Shown here in pieces: positions 8,482 to 11,990 of a DNA stretch of 11,990 nt; position 1 is the first letter of the stretch; each line of letters opens with the position of its first letter. A program made the position numbers and the translations under genes. This stretch comes from Echinostoma caproni (lineage: Eukaryota; Platyhelminthes; Trematoda; Plagiorchiida; Echinostomatidae): contig UZAN01048662.1 in the NCBI GenBank assembly GCA_900618425.1, positions 1 to 11,990 on the forward strand, read 5' to 3'. A model generated the notes under the pieces. That model worked only from the letters and a program-made list of their open reading frames with translations, did not search any database and had not been told where the DNA came from.

Positions 8482-8760
8482 CGGGACGGCAAAGTATTAC
8501 TTTTGTGCAAAAATATGTGCAGTATAAGAAGTAAGTGGGGTAACCTAAATATAGCAAATAAGCGCAAAGCTACTATGGTAGCCATTTCAGAATCATAGCT
8601 CGCTAGTCAAGATCATGTTCCGGCACGGATTCATGAATCCTATGAGGTTCATACACAGGATCGGAGTCACCAGCTTTATGGTGGTGCGGTAATCCTCTTA
8701 GTAAGGAAGGATATCCAGCAAGTCAGGATGGAAAATGAAGTCTGCACCAGCAAAGTAGTA
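8482..8760 (+). pseudogene. Non-LTR endonuclease fragment, second family
   Basis: One frame runs through the stretch with a single stop. It reads LLLCKNMCSIRSKWGNLNIAN and then MVAISES, stop, LASQDH, matching the start of an APE endonuclease (family NARSIRNK and later SESWL, where the stop replaces the Trp). HESYEVH, then GGAVILLVRKDIQQVRMENEV follows, equivalent to the GGGVLLYV segment. Only the N-terminal third or so of the domain is present; it is cut by the microsatellite and motif copy D. It differs in sequence from the endonuclease at 5483-6152, so two non-LTR families are present. Confidence 0.75.
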
Positions 8761-8767
8761 ATAATAA
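8755..8767. repeat. TAA microsatellite
   Basis: A short (TAA)n run next to the outer end of motif copy D. Confidence 0.7.
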
Positions 8768-8769
8768 AG

Positions 8770-8813
8770 GTATATTTCACTCAGCCTGCAAAGCCTGCTA
8801 GTACTCATGATCA
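8770..8813 (-). repeat. Recurrent terminal motif, copy D
   Basis: Minus-strand copy: on the + strand GTATATTTCAC, then a diverged middle, CTGCTAGTACTCATGATCA. It faces copy C across the endonuclease fragment. Confidence 0.72.
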
Positions 8814-9115
8814 TGTACACACCTGTGATGGAAAAACTAACTTTAAGGTATGAAGTAATAGTACAGAGATGGTGCGAACGTAAATTCCAAATGAGTATAG
8901 GTACAGGTACAGGGCGCGCGCTTCGATTTCCACGTGAGCCCAGGTTTTGGTATTGAATATATGTTTATTTAGTCTGTATATTTATTATATACTCGTAGTA
9001 TTTGTCTCTGTAACTGTTTAGGCAATTGTTATTCAAGTGCAATATACTCTGCGTCCCTAGATATATAACCTACCGGTCTCGCCATCTCAGTCTATCGCCC
9101 CACCCCACCTTGCTC
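8814..9115. other. No gene; AT-rich sequence upstream of the promoter
   Basis: No frame or repeat is recognised. Its position before a TATA box would fit an LTR U3 or a gene upstream region. Confidence 0.35.
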
Positions 9116-9155
9116 TATAAATATGGACTGGTCCTTCCCCTTGGATCATCAGTTT
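9116..9155 (+). promoter_or_regulatory. Candidate core promoter (TATA box plus Inr-like)
   Basis: TATAAATA at 9116-9123 is followed by TCAGTT at 9149-9154, an Inr-like sequence whose A (9151) would be the start site, 35 bases after the first T of the TATA box. That spacing is a little long for a textbook promoter. The next 212 bases on the + strand contain no ATG. Confidence 0.45.
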
Positions 9156-9363
9156 ATTCACCTAACAATCGTAGACTGCGCTAGACCACACTCTACTTGC
9201 AATAAGTTATCGCGGTGCTAGTGTATACCCAAAGTATCCCTTTTGTTACACTTTTACCACTTCGTTCCTATTTCCTAACTTTCTCCAAGTTGTCTTCGCA
9301 CTCTCTGAGCATCTAAACGATCTATCTCATCTTATACTACTTACAGCTAAAGTACTAAGGCAC

Positions 9364-9372
9364 ATGATTTAA
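9364..9372 (+). promoter_or_regulatory. Minimal upstream ORF
   Basis: ATG ATT TAA ends one base before the main ATG at 9374. It is the only upstream ATG after the predicted start site. Such a minimal uORF could dampen translation of the main frame; this is inference. Confidence 0.35.
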
Positions 9373-9373
9373 A

Positions 9374-9697
9374 ATGCAAAGGACATCGAGAAAGGGCGGA
9401 ACTACTAACATCAGTCAAGCTGTTAGGCCTAATAAATACAAGCGAGGCCGACCTGACCTAACAATAAACCCATGCGCGGTAACTATCACTGACCTATTCG
9501 GTGAAGGTAAGAAAAAAGCTGATACAGTGGAGCAGAAGTTGGCTAAGTTGGAATCTCAGCTATCATATCTGGGAAATCAAACCGCTAAACTGGTACCTCT
9601 CACCTATATCGTTGAGCCATCCCCAAGTCCCGACAAACAAAGCCTTCTAAGTGCAGGCATATTCATTAACGCTTTAGCGGCTGAGATTGTAAGGTAA
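9374..9697 (+). CDS. Unassigned 107-residue protein with AT-hook-like core and coiled coil
   Basis: I do not recognise this protein. The ATG at 9374 is preceded by AAA, a good eukaryotic context. Residues 1-28 are basic and contain KRGRP (23-27), the core of an AT-hook. Residues 52-73 show a clean heptad pattern (V52, L56, L59, L63, L66, T70, L73), so a short coiled coil is likely. The rest has no membrane segment or signal peptide. A TATA/Inr-like promoter and a leader almost free of ATGs lie upstream. The stop overlaps AAG|GTAAAC (9691-9699), a good splice donor, so this may be a first exon rather than a whole gene. It could also be the gag start of an LTR element, since coiled coils and basic tracts occur there, with the promoter region as its LTR; no zinc knuckle or capsid motif is visible. 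The neighbouring gypsy element is on the other strand. Confidence 0.4.
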   Translation: MQRTSRKGGTTNISQAVRPNKYKRGRPDLTINPCAVTITDLFGEGKKKADTVEQKLAKLESQLSYLGNQTAKLVPLTYIVEPSPSPDKQSLLSAGIFINALAAEIVR

Positions 9698-9902
9698 ACA
9701 CTGGTTCCGTCCGCGTTTGGCCCTGGGTGTTTGTTTCGACGCTTTTACAGACTTAGGACACTCCCCACGTTTCGCAACGATTAACCATTACGAACGGGCG
9801 ATCTCAACGGCCAACGTATACGGAATAGAAGGCAGGCTGCGAGACCTAGACCAAAGCACTAATTTGAACGTAAAAATACAGTGGCGTCGCACGGTGAGTT
9901 GA
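9698..9902 (+). other. Open frame after the 107-codon ORF, status unclear
   Basis: In another frame the + strand is open to 9902, giving ALGVCFDAFTDLGHSP and later YGIEGRLRDLDQSTNL. It has no ATG. It could be the continuation of the preceding protein after a one- or two-base frameshift, or chance. I know no family that matches. Part may lie in the minus-strand 3' LTR of the right-hand gypsy element, whose lower boundary is unknown. Confidence 0.25.
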
Positions 9903-9947
9903 ACGACCAAGGTGGAAGTGTGTGGACGTAACGCGCGTCAACTTTCG

Positions 9948-9982
9948 GTAAAACAAAAAGCGTGACGTAAAACAAGAGTGAC
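9948..9982 (-). repeat. Tandem repeat in putative U3 with CRE-like site
   Basis: Two imperfect direct repeats lie head to tail: GTAAAACAAAAAGCGTGAC (9948-9966) and GTAAAACAAGAGTGAC (9967-9982). Their junction creates TGACGTAA, an ATF/CREB-type site. They fall within 60 bases of the predicted 5' edge of the minus-strand 3' LTR, where U3 enhancers are usual. Confidence 0.5.
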
Positions 9983-9994
9983 GAAACGGAGTCA

Positions 9995-10588
9995 CTACAG
10001 AAGCTCCCCCCCTAGAATGGCAACGGAGTTGGAATTTGATGGTGTACGCGACGCAACAAGCCTTGTCTTCTTGGTGGCAGGCGACGACCCCCATGCCGCC
10101 CACCGCGACGCACCAAGGACAACGGACACGGCGCAAGACGTTTTCCATGCCTCCCACCCGCCGTCCGGTGGCTTGTCGCCAAGGCTCTCAACTCCGGGTA
10201 GGGATAAGGGCCTGTATTCGTGGTCTTCCGAAGACGAATCAAGTTTGGTGTCGGTCCTGTTTCTTTCTGTTACCTGAGCTTCCCCGTCCTCTGGTGACCC
10301 ATGGGGAGGCTGTTGGGAATCCAAAGCGAGTAAAATTTTAGTTAGAAAGACAGCCGGGTCTCTGCGCGATCCAAGTTGGCGGTGCTCTGGTTGCGGGTTG
10401 TTGACCAATGCGGAAGGGCCGCGAGGAAGCCAAACGATTGTCAAAAGTCGATCGAGCGCATTGTGCAGGGTACGGTATGGGGCTGAAACGTCAAAAAGCA
10501 GGGAAACATTATGCGCCTTGCGGAGAAGCGGATGTACGACCACGCGGTACACATCAAGCTTGGTACTGCTTGTTAGGTGCGGTTGCAT
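9995..10588 (-). CDS. Third open reading frame of the right gypsy element, possible env-like
   Basis: A frame of 197 codons from the ATG at 10588-10586 to a stop at 9995, which overlaps the polypurine tract and LTR edge as last genes of LTR elements often do. No domain is certain. Residues 10-50 (YRVVVHPLLRKAHNVSLLF, then APYRTLHNALDRLL) look like ordinary folded protein. There are possible N-glycosylation sites at N27 (NVS) and N110 (NRT), a polar, acidic stretch at 92-125, and a short hydrophobic patch near 152-167 that is weak as a membrane anchor. A separate short frame just upstream (10554-10631) encodes a signal-peptide-like sequence, which suggests a frameshifted secreted or envelope-like protein. 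That is inference. The frame is open for about 630 bases while pol next to it is broken. GC content is higher here and the opposite strand also has open frames, so chance openness cannot be excluded. Confidence 0.4.
   Translation of the reverse strand: MQPHLTSSTKLDVYRVVVHPLLRKAHNVSLLFDVSAPYRTLHNALDRLLTIVWLPRGPSALVNNPQPEHRQLGSRRDPAVFLTKILLALDSQQPPHGSPEDGEAQVTERNRTDTKLDSSSEDHEYRPLSLPGVESLGDKPPDGGWEAWKTSCAVSVVLGASRWAAWGSSPATKKTRLVASRTPSNSNSVAILGGELL
10001..10014 (-). other. Polypurine tract and start of 3' LTR
   Basis: On the minus strand CTAGGGGGGGAGCTT is followed by TGTAGTGACTCC. A G-run directly before TG is the usual junction of polypurine tract and 3' LTR, so the LTR would begin at 9999 and run leftwards. 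There is no second LTR in the window to confirm it. Confidence 0.6.
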
Positions 10589-10631
10589 ATGCGCAAAAAA
10601 GTAATAATAATAACAACTGTACAAGGTTCAT
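10554..10631 (-). other. Short signal-peptide-like ORF
   Basis: 25 codons from an ATG at 10631-10629. The peptide starts MNLVQ, has six leucines in a row, then FCAYATA, a good signal peptide pattern with an Ala-x-Ala cleavage end. It stops after 25 residues and overlaps the start of the third ORF in another frame. Four of the leucines come from a TTA repeat, so the pattern may be an accident of a microsatellite. Confidence 0.35.
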
Positions 10632-10685
10632 GTTAAAGTGAAATATACAGGACGCGTCACTTAGAAATAGGTTGATTTTTACAAA

Positions 10686-10870
10686 CTATATACAGTCTAC
10701 GTAATTGTTAAATCTAACGGGTTGTCGCAATGTGCGGCTGCTTCGATTTCTCCTGGTGACTGGCGCGGCAGTATCATCTGCTGAAGTAGGTGTTGCGACC
10801 GAAAAAAGGAAATCAGGAACAGGAGCTGTGGTTACAGGTGCTGGCACGAGGGTGTAGAAGCTTGATAATT
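10686..10870 (-). pseudogene. pol: C-terminal tail of gypsy pol, frameshifted
   Basis: In a frame different from the integrase ORF, the minus strand reads SSFYTLVPAPVTTAPVPDF and ends TRRNRSSRTLRQPVRFNNYV plus three residues and a stop at 10686. A basic end of this form (TRSGR..RPVRF..YV) is typical of gypsy pol polyproteins. The stop at 10879 and the frame change show that the polyprotein is broken between the integrase domain and its tail. Confidence 0.75.
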
Positions 10871-10878
10871 AGGAGAAG

Positions 10879-11470
10879 TTAAGGTGGGATGAAAGAATCT
10901 ACTTCAACGATAGCAGGTTTTAGGCGATCTTCGGTTATCGTTTCCCTCCTACCATTAACGAGCACCGTATAAAACTTCGGGTTTTTTCGTAGGATGCGGG
11001 ACGGGCCAGTATAGGGTGGCCGCATGGGTGAACGCACCCCGTCTACCCTGATGAACACATGGGTGGCGGTTGCTAAAGACTTTGGTACGTAGCTGCGTAT
11101 AGTTTGATCTCGTAGTGGCGTCAGTTCTAAAAGGCGCATGTGAAGTTCTATACGCTTGACGAAATCACCATAGTCAAAGCTGAAAGGAGGCGATGGAGCA
11201 ACTAATTCGCCTGGAAAAAGCAATGTGCAACCATATACCAGTTGCGCTGGGGTGGCGTCCAGCTCTTCCTTGGCTGTGTTACGCAAACTTAGCAGAACCA
11301 CTGGCAGCGATTCACTCAAAGATGGATTATCTTGGGCTCGTAGTGCTGCTTTCAGTTGGCGGTGAAAGCGTTCCACCAAGGCCTTGGCTTGTGGATGGTA
11401 CGCAGTAGTTCTAATGTGGCGGCAACCGAAGGTGTTCAACAGATTGGTGAAAGCACCGTCGAAACGAGAG
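10879..11470 (-). pseudogene. pol: Integrase core end and GPY/F domain
   Basis: The segment begins GSRFDGAFTNLLNTFGCRHI and continues RTTAYHPQAKALVERFHRQL, in which the Glu of VERFH is the third catalytic acid. SLPVVLLSLRNTAKEELDAT and PAQLVYGCTLLFPGEL follow the family pattern. The C-terminal domain has FIRVDGVRSPMRPPYTGPSR, a GPY/F-like module that binds DNA or multimerises the enzyme. The frame is intact for about 200 codons, then stops at 10879, short of the pol tail. The start is not real: the segment is cut from the upstream part by the small deletion near 11470. Confidence 0.88.
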
Positions 11471-11873
11471 CCACAACCGCTGGGCAACCAAACTGACTAA
11501 TCCAACCGGTAAGGAATGCTTTGGCAGCTGATTCCGAAGTCGGTTGTCTAATGGGGATGGCCTGTGGCCATCGGGTGAAACGATCTACGCATGTGAGCAG
11601 GTAGACGTCTCCTTGAGAGGGAGGTAAGGGCCCTACCAGATCAACGTGCACGTGATGAAAACGTGCTGCTGGGTCGGGAAACTTACTTAATGGTGATCCA
11701 GTGTGTCTGTGAACCTTAATGAGTTGGCATTGGAAGCAAGCACGGGACCATTGGCAGATATCCATTTTGATGTTGGGCCAGACGAAACGCTCAGTAATGA
11801 GTTTCACTGAAGCGCGTACACCAGGNTTACCTATCACATTCGTGAAAAACACCATACTCAACGCCTGCAGCAT
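11471..11873 (-). pseudogene. pol: Integrase zinc-finger remnant and catalytic core start
   Basis: The second half of the zinc-binding domain is visible as CFQCQ, but the two histidines expected before PGVRAS are gone (the N at 11826 lies in this segment). The core follows with HVHVDLVGPLPPSQGDVYLL, in which the Asp is the first catalytic residue, then CVDRFTRWPQAIPI and WISQFGCPAVV. The frame then slips: the few residues holding the second catalytic Asp are missing, which fits a deletion of about 13 bases between this segment and the next. Sequence from 11874 to 11990 is in the right position for the pol region upstream of the zinc finger, but I cannot read a motif there. Confidence 0.85.
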
Positions 11874-11990
11874 GAGACATCAGCATTGTCTTTGCACCCG
11901 GTGGCGCAAGAAAACGCAGCGCAACCGCTGTTCGCTTTTGTTTCAATTCTCAGTCAAAAGGGCTGCCCATTAATTTGTCTCCAAACGAAA

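Larger units (their letters stand above)
9999..11990 (-). mobile_element. 3' half of a second Ty3/gypsy LTR retrotransposon
   Basis: On the minus strand the order is integrase, pol C-terminus, third ORF, polypurine tract, LTR start. The integrase C-terminal sequence (RPPYTGPSRIL, NGRRETITEDRLKPA) resembles the CsRn1/Kabuki/Boudicca-type gypsy elements known from trematodes; I cannot name the family with certainty. RT, RNase H, gag and the 5' LTR lie outside the window. The LTR extends below 9999 for an unknown distance, so the element's true lower limit is not marked. Confidence 0.8.

Noticed and set aside
9146..9152. CTGATGA on the minus strand, a hammerhead ribozyme core element
   Set aside because: Schistosome satellite-type hammerheads need a GAAA after a short stem; the downstream sequence has no GAAA at the right place and no stem III.
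9978..10641. Several plus-strand ORFs antisense to the third gypsy frame
   Set aside because: They overlap each other in different frames, lack promoters, and oppose an LTR-element frame that fits its position next to the polypurine tract.
10637..10650. Possible sixth copy of the terminal motif (GTGAAATATAC)
   Set aside because: Only the last 11 bases match; the GATCATGC core and stem-loop are absent, and the TAA repeat is on the wrong side.

Overview
The window reads as eukaryotic, AT-rich, repeat-dense genomic DNA from a trematode flatworm, most likely a blood fluke (Schistosoma or a close relative). The inference rests on decayed Ty3/gypsy LTR elements beside CR1/jockey-type non-LTR elements, whose protein fragments look like those I know from schistosomes, and on TTA microsatellites joined to a recurring terminal motif. 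No search was possible, so the species is not fixed. Two N bases (8448 and 11826) mark it as draft assembly. I see no prokaryotic operon, rRNA, canonical tRNA, CRISPR array or clearly intact host gene.

Layout. 1-70: one copy of a ~44-bp motif with a TTA/CTA-type tail. 285-2853 (+): a heavily frameshifted Ty3/gypsy pol (reverse transcriptase, RNase H, integrase) ending at a polypurine tract. 2930-3812 (-): the reverse transcriptase of an APE-type non-LTR element. 3842-5476: a 1.6-kb unit with imperfect inverted ends and no visible gene. 5483-7150 (-): the endonuclease and 5' region of a non-LTR element, probably the other half of the element the unit split. 7151-8398: no gene, but 7670-7903 is packed with perfect inverted repeats and looks like a structured RNA or SINE-type module. 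8399-8813: two copies of the motif facing each other across a + strand endonuclease fragment of a second non-LTR family. 9116-9902 (+): a TATA/Inr-like promoter, an ATG-poor leader and a 107-codon reading frame of unknown identity. 9995-11990 (-): the 3' half of a second Ty3/gypsy element of a different lineage: integrase, pol tail, an open third frame of 197 codons, a polypurine tract, and the start of the 3' LTR with tandem repeats.

How it works together: almost everything is a retroelement or non-autonomous repeat in decay, inserted beside or into one another. The parts I would look at again are the recurring 44-bp motif with its microsatellite, the inverted-repeat-rich block at 7670-7903, the unassigned promoter plus ORF at 9116-9697, and the open third frame of the right-hand gypsy element.
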